Under the pieces are notes generated by a model. That model saw only the letters and a list, made by a program, of their open reading frames with translations. It ran no database searches and was not told where the DNA came from. A stretch of 16,320 nt of DNA from Gordonia sp. UBA5067 (GTDB lineage Bacteria > Actinomycetota > Actinomycetes > Mycobacteriales > Mycobacteriaceae). A program made the position numbers and the translations under genes. The stretch covers positions 1 through 16,320 of the forward strand of contig NZ_DIAX01000072.1 in assembly GCF_002414845.1 (NCBI RefSeq), written 5' to 3'. This document shows, in pieces, positions 1 through 9,461 of this stretch (the first letter of the stretch is position 1; the number at the start of each line of letters is the position of its first letter).

Positions 1-1449
1 CATGTCGCCCTTGCGGATCATCGGGCCGGCCTCCATGGAGGTGTGGATCTCGTCGCCGGTGCGGTCGAGGAATCCGGTGTTGATGAACACGACGCGGTCC
101 TGTGCGGCCTTGATTGCGGCCTTGAGGTTCGCCGTGGTGCGGCGCTCCTCGTCCATGATGCCGACCTTGAGCGTATTGCGCGGCACATCGATGACCTCTT
201 CGACGGCGCCGAACAGGTCGCTGGTGAACGCCACCTCATCGGGTCCGTGCATCTTTGGCTTCACAATGTAGATCGACCCGGTGCGCGAGTTCTGGAGGCC
301 TTCGGTGGACAGCCCGTGCTTGCCTATTAGTCCGGTGACCAGTGCGTCGAGGATGCCCTCGGGCACCTCGTTGCCGTCCGCGTCGAGAATTGCCGGGTTG
401 GTCATCAGGTGCCCGACGTTGCGCACGAACAGCAGCGACCGGCCGTGCAGTTCCACGTCGGAGCCGTCGGGTGCGGTGTAGACCCGGTTCGGGTGCAAGA
501 CGCGGGTGAAGGTCTTGCCACCCTTGGCGACCTCCTCGGCGAGATCGCCGCGGTTGAGGCCGAGCCAGTTGCGGTAGCCCACCACTTTGTCGTCGGCGTC
601 GACGGCCGCCACCGAGTCTTCGAAGTCCATGATGGTGGTGATCGCCGACTCCATTTCGACATCAGCGATCCCGGCCTTGTCGGTGGAACCTACCGGCGAC
701 GTCGCGTCGAAGAGGATGTCGATGTGCAGCCCATTGTGGCGCAACAGGATCGACGTCGGCGCGAGGGCGTCGCCGCGATAGCCGACGAAGACGGTCGGGT
801 CGGCGAAAGTCGTGGTCAGTTCGTCATCGCCGAGGACGACGATCACCTTGTTGCCGTCGATCACATAGCGCGTCGCGTCGGCGTGGCTGCCCTCCTCCAG
901 GGGGATCGCGGTGTCGAGGAAGCGTTTGGCGTAGGCGATGACCTTATCGCCGCGGACCTGGTTATATCCCTTGCCCCGCTCGGCGCCGCCGGACTCCGCG
1001 ATCACGTCGGTGCCGTAGAGCGCGTCGTAGAGCGAGCCCCAGCGCGCATTGGCGGCATTCAGCGCGAAGCGCGCGTTCAGGATCGGAACGACGAGCTGCG
1101 GACCAGCCGTCTGCGAGATCTCGGTGTCGACGCCGGTCGTTTGGATCTCGAAATCCGCCGGCGGGGTCACGAGGTAGCCGATATCGGTGAGGAACTGCTT
1201 GTAGGTGTCGAAGTCGACCCGGCCGTCGACGGCGGGATGCTCGTGGTGCCACTGGTCGATCTTGGCCTGCAGCTCGTCGCGAACGGTCAGCAGTTCGCGG
1301 TTGCGGGGCGCGTAGGTGTTGACGACGTCGGCCGCGCCCGTCCAGAACGCGTCGGGGTCTACGCCGGTGCCGGGCAACGCTTCGGTGTTGATGAAGTCGT
1401 AGAGGACCGGTGATACCTGGAGGTCGTGGACGGTGACGCGGTCAGACAT
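1..1449 (-). CDS. glcB: Malate synthase G (partial, C-terminus beyond window edge)
   Basis: Condenses glyoxylate with acetyl-CoA to malate and CoA, the second step of the glyoxylate shunt, in the cytosol. The window holds the first 483 codons; the family is usually about 720-740 residues, so the last third, with the catalytic Asp and the Cys of the C-terminal part, lies off the left edge. Seen directly: FVRNVGHLM with R343 (glyoxylate-binding Arg), MDEERRT with E434, and FLDRTGDE with D462. E434 and D462 are 28 residues apart, as for the Mg-binding Glu/Asp pair of E. coli and M. tuberculosis MSG. The ATG at 1449 is chosen because AAGAAAGG (1455-1462) lies 5 nt upstream and the product begins [10 protein letters not shown], as expected for the family. 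It is separated by 81 bp from the upstream minus-strand operon, so it may have its own promoter. Same place and strand as Rv1837c relative to the neighbouring genes. Confidence 0.97.
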   Translation of the reverse strand, partial: MSDRVTVHDLQVSPVLYDFINTEALPGTGVDPDAFWTGAADVVNTYAPRNRELLTVRDELQAKIDQWHHEHPAVDGRVDFDTYKQFLTDIGYLVTPPADFEIQTTGVDTEISQTAGPQLVVPILNARFALNAANARWGSLYDALYGTDVIAESGGAERGKGYNQVRGDKVIAYAKRFLDTAIPLEEGSHADATRYVIDGNKVIVVLGDDELTTTFADPTVFVGYRGDALAPTSILLRHNGLHIDILFDATSPVGSTDKAGIADVEMESAITTIMDFEDSVAAVDADDKVVGYRNWLGLNRGDLAEEVAKGGKTFTRVLHPNRVYTAPDGSDVELHGRSLLFVRNVGHLMTNPAILDADGNEVPEGILDALVTGLIGKHGLSTEGLQNSRTGSIYIVKPKMHGPDEVAFTSDLFGAVEEVIDVPRNTLKVGIMDEERRTTANLKAAIKAAQDRVVFINTGFLDRTGDEIHTSMEAGPMIRKGDM

Positions 1450-1454
1450 GTCAG

Positions 1455-1462
1455 CCTTTCTT
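1455..1462 (-). promoter_or_regulatory. Ribosome binding site of glcB
   Basis: The minus strand reads AAGAAAGG, then five bases, then the ATG of glcB. This is one of the clearest Shine-Dalgarno sequences in the window. It fixes the start and marks glcB as a leadered gene, unlike several other transcription-unit heads here. Confidence 0.6.
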
Positions 1463-1497
1463 AGGGGGTAACGAGGCACATAAGCGCAGGTGATCCG

Positions 1498-1515
1498 TGT
1501 ACGGCGCCGAGTACA
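1498..1515. repeat. Inverted repeat upstream of glcB, possible operator
   Basis: TGTAC and GTACA form an interrupted dyad with 8 bp between the arms, 49-66 bp upstream of the glcB ATG, inside the 81-bp gap between glcB and the operon end. Size and spacing fit a dimeric regulator site, but I cannot assign a regulator. A second small dyad, CTTCG / CGAAG around CTAG (1524-1541), overlaps the stop codon of the preceding gene. No convincing -10/-35 pair stands out here; TAGCAT on the minus strand (1515-1520) is a weak -10 candidate. Confidence 0.3.
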
Positions 1516-1530
1516 TGCTACTACTTCGCA

Positions 1531-2430
1531 CTAGCTCGAAGGGAGCTGGTCGAGGAGCCCGCGAACGGTGTCGAGCAGCCGGTCGCGCAGCCCCGAGCCG
1601 GCGTCGGCGATCGCTTGCTGCTCGCGCAGATACATGGCCTTTCCCGCGGCCGTCTCGATGGGGATCGGCGGGTAGCCGAGGTCGGCGAGGTCGTAGGGGC
1701 TGGCCCGCATGTCGACCTCACGGGCCCGGTACGCGAGGTCGAAGGCGTCGGCGACCAGATTCGAGTCCACCAGCGGGCTGAGTTTCGCCCCGACGCGATA
1801 GAGATCCATCGTCGCGTGCAGGCAACCCGGTTGTTCGTGGTCGAGTTGGGTGTCACGGGTGAGCGCGGTCGCGTTGCGCCCGCGCGCCTCGCCGGCGAAG
1901 AAGCGGAAGGCGTCGAAGTGGCTGCAGAGAAGTTGATTGGCCTCGACGACGGCATCGGTGCCCGCCGTACCCAGCCTTAGCGGCACCCGGTGCCGCGGTG
2001 TATCGGTTCGGTACACCATCGCCCACTCGTGTAGGCCGAAGCACCCGAAGCGCGGTGGCCGGCCGGCGGTGGCCGCGAGGAGCGCACCCGTCGTGCGCAG
2101 GGTGCGTTCGCGCTGGCGCAAGTAGTCATGACCGACGGTGACCCCGCCGTGCGTCCCGCGGTAGCCACGGGCACCGGCGTAGGGGTGTGCGCCGCTGGGC
2201 GGGTCGGCCAGAAGCGTCCCGTAACCGGGATGCCAGCGGCGCAACTGGGCCGGCCGGTAGGGATAGTAGGTGAATAGGAAGTCGACGACGGGATGGCTGC
2301 CGCCCTGCCGACGGTCGGTGAGGTAGTCGCCGACCACGGCGTCGATCCGCTGACGGTGCCGCGCCGCGGCGGCCGACCAGTGCGCGGCCGACAGCACGCT
2401 GAGCCGGTCGGTAGACGGTGACTGTGGCAC
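1531..2430 (-). CDS. Putative 3-methyladenine DNA glycosylase family protein (function uncertain)
   Basis: 299 residues, GTG start, last gene of the minus-strand operon. Proteins with the core HPVVDFLFTYYPYRPAQLRRWHPG (in part, about residues 46-69) are annotated in actinobacteria as 3-methyladenine DNA glycosylase; I recognise the family from this core and from FGLHEWAMVY near residue 130. I do not see a helix-hairpin-helix-GPD motif or the AAG fold signature, so the enzymatic label comes from family naming, not from visible catalytic residues. The protein is rich in His, Tyr, Trp and Arg (YYPYRPAQLRRWHPGYG; CLHATMDLYR), which would suit nucleic acid or nucleotide binding. No signal peptide or membrane segment. 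The GTG lies 3 bp after the TGA of the upstream CNNM gene with no good ribosome site, so translation is probably coupled. M. tuberculosis has PE_PGRS34 and vapBC13 in this slot instead. Confidence 0.75.
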   Translation of the reverse strand: MPQSPSTDRLSVLSAAHWSAAAARHRQRIDAVVGDYLTDRRQGGSHPVVDFLFTYYPYRPAQLRRWHPGYGTLLADPPSGAHPYAGARGYRGTHGGVTVGHDYLRQRERTLRTTGALLAATAGRPPRFGCFGLHEWAMVYRTDTPRHRVPLRLGTAGTDAVVEANQLLCSHFDAFRFFAGEARGRNATALTRDTQLDHEQPGCLHATMDLYRVGAKLSPLVDSNLVADAFDLAYRAREVDMRASPYDLADLGYPPIPIETAAGKAMYLREQQAIADAGSGLRDRLLDTVRGLLDQLPSS

Positions 2431-2433
2431 GGC

Positions 2434-3495
2434 TCAGACCCGGTGGGTCGCATCGCGGACGGTACCGAGCAGGTCTTCGACGAGATCGGCCAAGGCGACC
2501 AGACCGGCGGTATGGCCATCGTCCACCACCGCCGCCAGATGTGAGCTGGTGCGCCGCATGTCGGTCATCGCGTCGTCGAGCATGGTGGTGGCGCTGAGTA
2601 GCGGGAGGGGATGGATCTGCTCAGCGCCGATAATCGTTTCCGGCCCGCGCGCGTCGTCCACGATCGCCCCCAGCACGTCCTTCAGATGTAGGTATCCGGT
2701 GAGGGTGCCGTCGTCGCCCCGCACGGGGAAGCGCGAGTAGCCGGTTTCGGCGACCGCATCCTCTACGCTGCGCAGAGTGGGTCCGCTTTGTCCCGGGGCG
2801 GCGTCGACGCACCGCAGCCGGGTCAGCGGAATCATCACATCGGCGACAGTCCGGCCAACACTGGCGAGGGCACGCGTCAGTCGCTGGTGCTCCTCGTCGT
2901 CGAGGAGACCCTCGTCACGCGAATCACTGATCATGACGGCGAGCTCGGCCTGGGAAACAGTCGAATCAAGTTCATCGCGTGGGGTGACCCGCAGGGCGCG
3001 CAGCGAGAGGTTGGCGAGCAGGTTGTAGAACGCGATGACTGGGCGGGCGAGCCGGACGAACATCAGGTGGACCGGAACCAGCAGCATGGCCGAACGCTCC
3101 GGGCCGGCGAGGGCGATGTTCTTCGGGACCATCTCGCCGAGCAGGATGTGCAGGATCACGACCAGCGTCAGTGAGACGGTGAAGCTGATCGGGTGGAGGA
3201 GGCTGTCCGGTACTGATGCCCACTGCAGTGGCTGCCCCAACAGGTGGGCGATGGCCGGCTCGCCGATTCGGCCGAGCAGGATGGAACAGATCGTGATGCC
3301 TAATTGTGCGCCGGCGAGCATCACCGAGAGACGCTCAGAGGCGCGGATGACGGTACGGGCGCGCGAGAACCCATCCTCCTCGAGGGCTTCGAGGCGGTCG
3401 CGGCGGGCCGAGATCAACGAAAACTCGGCGGCCACGAAGAAGGCATTGGCGGCCAACAACAGCACTGTCAGGGCGAGGCCGACCCAGTCGCTCAT
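2434..3495 (-). CDS. CNNM/HlyC-CorC family membrane protein, short form (DUF21 + CBS pair)
   Basis: 353-residue integral membrane protein of the CNNM transport mediator family (often called hemolysin-like), linked in other bacteria to Mg2+ or Co2+ export; the substrate here is not known. The DUF21 domain covers about 1-180, with hydrophobic segments near 5-27, 57-80, 103-130 and 140-165, the family motif AAEFSLISARRDRLE (22-36) and GEMVPKN (120-126). A CBS pair follows at about 216-345 (ADVMIPLTRLR; TGYSRFPVRGDDGTLTGYLH), the usual site of adenine nucleotide or Mg-ATP binding. The C-terminal CorC_HlyC domain of the larger paralogue is missing: the protein ends just after the second CBS domain. 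The ATG overlaps the TGA of the upstream paralogue (ATGA, 3492-3495), so translation is coupled. Counterpart of Rv1841c by position. Confidence 0.93.
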   Translation of the reverse strand: MSDWVGLALTVLLLAANAFFVAAEFSLISARRDRLEALEEDGFSRARTVIRASERLSVMLAGAQLGITICSILLGRIGEPAIAHLLGQPLQWASVPDSLLHPISFTVSLTLVVILHILLGEMVPKNIALAGPERSAMLLVPVHLMFVRLARPVIAFYNLLANLSLRALRVTPRDELDSTVSQAELAVMISDSRDEGLLDDEEHQRLTRALASVGRTVADVMIPLTRLRCVDAAPGQSGPTLRSVEDAVAETGYSRFPVRGDDGTLTGYLHLKDVLGAIVDDARGPETIIGAEQIHPLPLLSATTMLDDAMTDMRRTSSHLAAVVDDGHTAGLVALADLVEDLLGTVRDATHRV

Positions 3496-4913
3496 GTCGG
3501 CACCTCATCATCGCGGAGACTCTCGCCGCTGGTGGCGAGTGGCTGCAACGACACCGTGTCGATACGGCGACCGTCCATCGCGGTGACGCGGGCGCGCCAA
3601 CTCCGGTCGACGGTAGACCGCTCACCCCCGTCGCCGGTTTCGTCGTCCTCATCGCCGCCTCGGGGCAGCGACACCAGGGTGACTTCGTCGCCGGTGGCCG
3701 GGATTCGTCCGAGGTGGAACATGACGAGTCCGCCCAGCGTGTCGTAGGCCCCCTCGGGGGCGCGCAGCCCGATTGCCGTGTCGAGTTCGTCGAGCCGCAG
3801 CAGGCCCGAGCACAGATAGCCGTCCCCATCGGGGGCGACGGCGGCATTCTCGTCGTCATGTTCGTCGGTGACCGGGCCGACGATCTCCTCGATCACATCC
3901 TCGGTGGTGACGATCCCGGCGGTGCCGCCGTACTCGTCGATGACGACGCACACTTCAAGGCCACCGACGGCGAGCTGCTCGACAACGGCGTCGCCGTCGA
4001 GGCTGGCCGGGACGGTGGCCGCCGGCCACACCAGCGTGCCGAGGCGGGTGGTGCGCAGTTCGGCGTGTGGCACCGAGAATGCCTGCTTGATGTGCACGAC
4101 TCCGATCAGATTGTCCAGATCGCCTTCGTGGCATACCGGGAATCGGCTGTGCCCGGTGTCGGCGGCGACGCGCACCAGGTCGTCGACGGTGTCGTCGGGG
4201 CCCAGGGTGGTGACCCGGACGCGCGGGGTCATCAAATCCTCGGCGGTGAGCTCGCCGAACCTCAGCGAGCGGTCGACGAGCACCGCGGTGTCGGCGTCGA
4301 TGGCGCCGTGCCGCGCCGAGTTGCGCACCAGTGACGCGAGTTCCTGCGGTGAGCGTGCGGAGGCGAGTTCCTCCGCCGGCTCGATGCCCAGGCGCCGCAC
4401 CAGCCAGTTCGCCGCACCGTTCAACCCTCTGATGGCCCACCGGAAGACCGCCGAGAATGCCACCATCGGCGCGGCCGTGAGACGTGCGGTGGCCAATGGC
4501 AGGGCAATGGCGAGATTCTTCGGGATGAGTTCGCCGAGCACCATCGACAGGGAGGTGGCCAGGACGAGTGCCAGCGCCGCCGTCAGGCTGCCGTGCCATC
4601 CCGGCGGAATGCGCAGGGTGCTCAACGCGGGGTTGATGAACTGAGCCAGAACCGGTTCGGCGAGATAGCCGGTGATCAGCGTCGTGATGGTGATGCCGAG
4701 TTGGGCACCGGACAGCTGAAACGACAGGGTCTTGTGCGCGCGCTCGACCTGGCGGGAACGCCGGTCGCCGCGGGTGGCGACGTCGTCGGTTACTGTCGAG
4801 CGCTCCAGCGCGGTGAGGGAGAACTCGGCGGCCACGAAGACCGCGGTCCCCATCGTCAGGGCGATGAATCCGATCACCGCCGCGGTCGTCGCGGCTATGG
4901 CCACCCAGTCCAT
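3492..4913 (-). CDS. CNNM/HlyC-CorC family membrane protein, full-length form (DUF21 + CBS pair + CorC_HlyC)
   Basis: 473 residues with the complete family architecture. DUF21 spans about 1-185, with membrane segments near 5-30, 63-90, 108-135 and 145-165, AAEFSLTALERS (28-39) and GELIPKN (127-133). The CBS pair spans about 224-350 (EDLMTPRVRVTTL; HSRFPVCHEG; VIDEYGGTAGIVTTEDVIEE). The CorC_HlyC cap is about 362-415 (LCSGLLRLDELDTAIG; YDTLGGLVM), followed by an acidic linker (DEDDETGD) and a short basic tail. Probably a Mg2+/divalent-cation transporter or its regulator in the plasma membrane. The ATG at 4913 is chosen because it begins the first membrane helix (MDWVAIAATT) and follows the guaB1 stop by 7 bp. 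The frame stays open upstream to 5153, but that part is antisense-like sequence within guaB1. Probably works with the short paralogue as a heteromer; counterpart of Rv1842c. Confidence 0.94.
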   Translation of the reverse strand: MDWVAIAATTAAVIGFIALTMGTAVFVAAEFSLTALERSTVTDDVATRGDRRSRQVERAHKTLSFQLSGAQLGITITTLITGYLAEPVLAQFINPALSTLRIPPGWHGSLTAALALVLATSLSMVLGELIPKNLAIALPLATARLTAAPMVAFSAVFRWAIRGLNGAANWLVRRLGIEPAEELASARSPQELASLVRNSARHGAIDADTAVLVDRSLRFGELTAEDLMTPRVRVTTLGPDDTVDDLVRVAADTGHSRFPVCHEGDLDNLIGVVHIKQAFSVPHAELRTTRLGTLVWPAATVPASLDGDAVVEQLAVGGLEVCVVIDEYGGTAGIVTTEDVIEEIVGPVTDEHDDENAAVAPDGDGYLCSGLLRLDELDTAIGLRAPEGAYDTLGGLVMFHLGRIPATGDEVTLVSLPRGGDEDDETGDGGERSTVDRSWRARVTAMDGRRIDTVSLQPLATSGESLRDDEVPT

Positions 4914-4920
4914 GGCGGTG

Positions 4921-7826
<2,906 letters not shown>

Positions 7827-7836
7827 GAGAGTCAGC

Positions 7837-8787
7837 CTAACGGTCGAGGAGTCGGGACAATTCGCCCAGCCACGGGATGGCGACTGCGAGGGTGGGGACG
7901 ATGATCAACGCAGCGGCGGCGCCATAGGCAACCAGCGCGACGCGGGTCGAGTTCGGCGCGGCCAGGCGGGTGATGCGCGTGAGAGTCGTCGAACCGCCGA
8001 CGGCCAGCGCGCCGGCCGGTGCCGTCGAGTCGGAGACGGTGACGAGGGCGCGCGCGAGGGTGGTCGGGCTGGTGGTCCGCACCGCCTGATCGTCGGCGAG
8101 TGCTTCGGCGAGCAGCTGCACCGACCCCAGTGCCGACTTGCTGCGCACGAACCGCGGAAAGGCAGCCTGCAGTGCAAGGAATGCTTCCAGGACGAGGTCG
8201 TGGCGGGCGCGCAGGTGGGCGTGCTCGTGGGCCAGCACTGCACGCAGCTCGTCGTCGGAGAGGCGGGCGAGCGCGCCACTGGTCACGACGACCCGCCGGT
8301 GGCGTCCGGGTAGGCAGTAGGCCAGTGGCTGCTCGACGGCCAGCCGACGGATGTGGCGATCGCGCAGCGGATGCCCGTCGCCCACGGGTGGCTCGTCGGC
8401 TGAGGCGAGTAGGTCGACGAGCTGGCGGTGGGCTGCGCGGCGCGCGCGTGTCCGCACGCCGACCCTGATCGTGGTGATCGCCAGTCGTGCCGCTATCACC
8501 GCGGTGGCGGCGAGGGCGCCCACCGACATCAGCCACGCCGGCCAGCCGAGCCGGCTGATGTCGGTCGGCAGGCTCGCCGTCGGGGCGCCGTCCGCCCCGG
8601 GGCGCACGAGGTTGGCCGCGATCGCGATGCCGGCGCTGAAGGCGGAGAGAATGGCGGCGAGGGCGACGGCCTGCCACAGTGTCATGGCGGCACGCGGAGC
8701 GCGCATCGGCCACTGTGCGCGGGACAGTCGCTCGGGCACCGGTCCGACGAGAAGCAGGCACAGGAGGCCGAACGCGACAGCGGTCAC
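7837..8787 (-). CDS. M56 family membrane metallopeptidase (BlaR1-like, without sensor domain)
   Basis: 316 residues. Membrane protease partner of the BlaI repressor encoded just upstream. Hydrophobic segments near 3-17, 35-60, 82-107 and at the C-terminus (about 281-305) frame a cytosolic zinc protease domain: LRAVLAHEHAHLRARHD with zinc ligands H187 and H191 and catalytic E188, and LLAEALADDQAV with E228 as likely third ligand. In staphylococcal BlaR1/MecR1 the same protease domain is followed by an extracellular penicillin-binding sensor; this protein ends after its last helix, so it cannot sense beta-lactams in that way and must use another signal or partner. The GTG start overlaps the TGA of blaI (GTGA, 8784-8787), a tight coupling typical of repressor/protease pairs. 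Counterpart of Rv1845c. Confidence 0.93.
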   Translation of the reverse strand: MTAVAFGLLCLLLVGPVPERLSRAQWPMRAPRAAMTLWQAVALAAILSAFSAGIAIAANLVRPGADGAPTASLPTDISRLGWPAWLMSVGALAATAVIAARLAITTIRVGVRTRARRAAHRQLVDLLASADEPPVGDGHPLRDRHIRRLAVEQPLAYCLPGRHRRVVVTSGALARLSDDELRAVLAHEHAHLRARHDLVLEAFLALQAAFPRFVRSKSALGSVQLLAEALADDQAVRTTSPTTLARALVTVSDSTAPAGALAVGGSTTLTRITRLAAPNSTRVALVAYGAAAALIIVPTLAVAIPWLGELSRLLDR

Positions 8788-9188
8788 GTCGGATCGGTGG
8801 GATGGTCGACGTGGCGTGCGGCGAGATCGTCGAGCGCGAACCGCAGGGCCGCGACTTCGTCGGCGCTGACTTGGCCGACGAAGGACACCAGTGCAGCTTC
8901 ACGGGAGCCGGGCGCGTCGGCGGAGTCGAGAACGTCAACCATCAGGCTCGCCACGAGATCCTCGCGCTGGTGTGCGGCTTGATACGTGTGCGCACGATCG
9001 TCGCGGATCTGGGTGACAAGGCCCTTCTTGGCCAGGCGCTGCAGCACGGTCATGACCGTCGTGTAGGCGAGGCTGCGAGAGCGATTGAGCGACTCGTGCA
9101 CCTGGCGGACGGTCTGGGGGGCGTTCGAGTCCCAGAGCGTGTCCATGACCGCCCGCTCGAGATCGCCCAACCCATTCACCTTTCTCAT
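8784..9188 (-). CDS. blaI: BlaI/MecI/CopY family winged-helix repressor
   Basis: 134-residue transcription repressor and head gene of the seven-gene minus-strand run. The winged helix covers about 7-75: LGDLERAVMDTLW, then PQTVRQVHESLNRSR-LAYTTVMTVLQRLAKKGLVTQ (in part) with recognition helix AYTTVMTVLQRLAKKG, and the wing RDDRAHTYQA. The C-terminal helices (about 78-125) form the dimer and cleavage module used by M56 proteases. The ATG at 9188 is preferred because M-x-K and the six-residue distance to LGDLERAV match Rv1846c. Two other starts are credible: ATG 9251 with a good GGGAG site 5 nt upstream, and GTG 9179, which lies 7 nt from a near-consensus TAGAAT (9187-9192) and would give a leaderless message. 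The family represses its own operon in M. tuberculosis along with other genes; I do not see a classic TACA/TGTA dyad here. Confidence 0.93.
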   Translation of the reverse strand: MRKVNGLGDLERAVMDTLWDSNAPQTVRQVHESLNRSRSLAYTTVMTVLQRLAKKGLVTQIRDDRAHTYQAAHQREDLVASLMVDVLDSADAPGSREAALVSFVGQVSADEVAALRFALDDLAARHVDHPTDPT

Positions 9189-9192
9189 TCTA
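9187..9192 (-). promoter_or_regulatory. Candidate -10 element of the blaI operon
   Basis: The minus strand reads TAGAAT, one base from the TATAAT consensus, followed by GAGAAAG and then GTG at 9179-9177. This spacing is that of a leaderless mycobacterial promoter. It overlaps the ATG at 9188 and is therefore only meaningful if the GTG start is used. No good -35 is seen. Confidence 0.35.
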
Positions 9193-9289
9193 CCGATTCG
9201 CGCGCGGTCCGAGCGGATCGGTGTGGTGCGGGCATCCATGGTGGCGGTCATCGCTGCTCCCGGGTTCTCGATCGTTCGCGTGCATTGGA

Positions 9290-9318
9290 TTGACAACAAG
9301 GTAAGGCTAGCCTACATT
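9290..9318 (+). promoter_or_regulatory. Sigma70-type promoter of the predicted small RNA
   Basis: Perfect -35 TTGACA at 9290-9295, a 17-bp spacer, and -10 TACATT at 9313-9318. This is by far the best promoter in the window. It reads rightward, away from blaI, and predicts a start near A9325. The spacer and the first -10 bases are occupied by an iron box, so the promoter should be shut when the iron repressor is bound. Confidence 0.8.
9297..9315. promoter_or_regulatory. IdeR/DtxR iron box
   Basis: The 19-mer centred on AGGTAAGGCTAGCCTA (9299-9314) matches the IdeR/DtxR consensus TTAGGTTAGGCTAACCTAA at 14 of 19 positions, including the whole GGCTA core and the outer AGG / CCTA arms; mismatches are at 1, 2, 7, 14 and 19. 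The perfect palindrome AGGCTAGCCT lies at 9304-9313. Because it covers the promoter spacer and enters the -10, bound IdeR-Fe2+ should block RNA polymerase. It sits over 100 bp from the blaI start, so its natural target is the rightward promoter. Confidence 0.8.
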
Positions 9319-9324
9319 ATTGGC

Positions 9325-9420
9325 AGCGCGGATTGAGTGAGCGTCCTGAGGGCTGCAGCGACCCCCCGATCCACGTGGCACGGCAGGCCCCGCGTCGTAG
9401 GAGAACGCGGGGCCTGCCGG
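9325..9420 (+). ncRNA. mrsI: Predicted iron-regulated small RNA, MrsI-like (ncRv11846 counterpart)
   Basis: About 96 nt, from the start predicted by TTGACA-N17-TACATT to the end of a 14-bp hairpin. Position and strand match MrsI of M. tuberculosis, an IdeR-controlled sRNA on the plus strand between Rv1846c (blaI) and Rv1847 (thioesterase), which lowers expression of non-essential iron proteins such as the bacterioferritin BfrA during iron limitation. Here too it lies between blaI and the Rv1847-type thioesterase. The 5' part could pair 9330-9335 (GGATTG) with 9367-9372 (CGATCC); between them lies a C-rich stretch with six C (9362-9367), a plausible seed against G-rich ribosome sites; CCACGTGG (9371-9378) is self-complementary. 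No convincing coding frame. The identity rests on synteny, the iron box and architecture; I could not compare primary sequence with MrsI. Both ends are predicted. Confidence 0.75.
9381..9419 (+). terminator. Strong hairpin ending the predicted small RNA
   Basis: Arms 9381-9394 and 9406-9419 pair over 14 uninterrupted, nearly all G-C base pairs, with an 11-nt loop (TCGTAGGAGAA). There is no T-run after it, which is common for actinobacterial terminators. It precedes the thioesterase gene and follows the iron-box promoter, so it should keep most sRNA transcription out of that gene. Confidence 0.7.
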
Positions 9421-9448
9421 AGTCGTCGGCGCGGGGAGGGTGTCGCGC

Positions 9449-9454
9449 TAGCCT
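9449..9454 (+). promoter_or_regulatory. Candidate -10 for a leaderless thioesterase mRNA
   Basis: TAGCCT (TANNNT type) is followed by exactly 7 nt, then the ATG at 9462. This is the spacing of leaderless mycobacterial transcripts. The G-rich GGGGAGGG at 9433-9440 is too far upstream to act as a ribosome site, which supports a leaderless start. Confidence 0.45.
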
Positions 9455-9461
9455 GAGACCC

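Noticed and set aside
409..1413. Open frame of 334 codons on the plus strand opposite glcB.
   Set aside because: Shadow of malate synthase G: the coding strand carries clear catalytic motifs, while this frame shows only repetitive Val/Asp/Arg/Gly composition.
7837..9188. Reading the BlaI/M56 pair as a beta-lactam resistance locus.
   Set aside because: There is no beta-lactamase gene beside it, the M56 protein has no penicillin-binding sensor, and no TACA/TGTA-type operator was found. A housekeeping signalling role is more likely.
9297..9315. Iron box acting on blaI instead of the small RNA.
   Set aside because: On the minus strand only a poor -10 (TACCTT) without a matching -35 is present there, and the blaI start is over 100 bp away; the rightward promoter is near-consensus and overlaps the box directly.
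9337..9456. GTG-started 39-codon frame inside the small RNA (possible dual-function sRNA).
   Set aside because: No ribosome site, Arg-rich random-looking product, and the frame continues past the hairpin. Not better than chance.
9333..9461. 43-codon N-terminal extension of the PaaI-type thioesterase.
   Set aside because: It would run through the sRNA and the 14-bp hairpin, is Pro/Arg/Ser rich, and the 140-residue form from 9462 matches the Rv1847 length.
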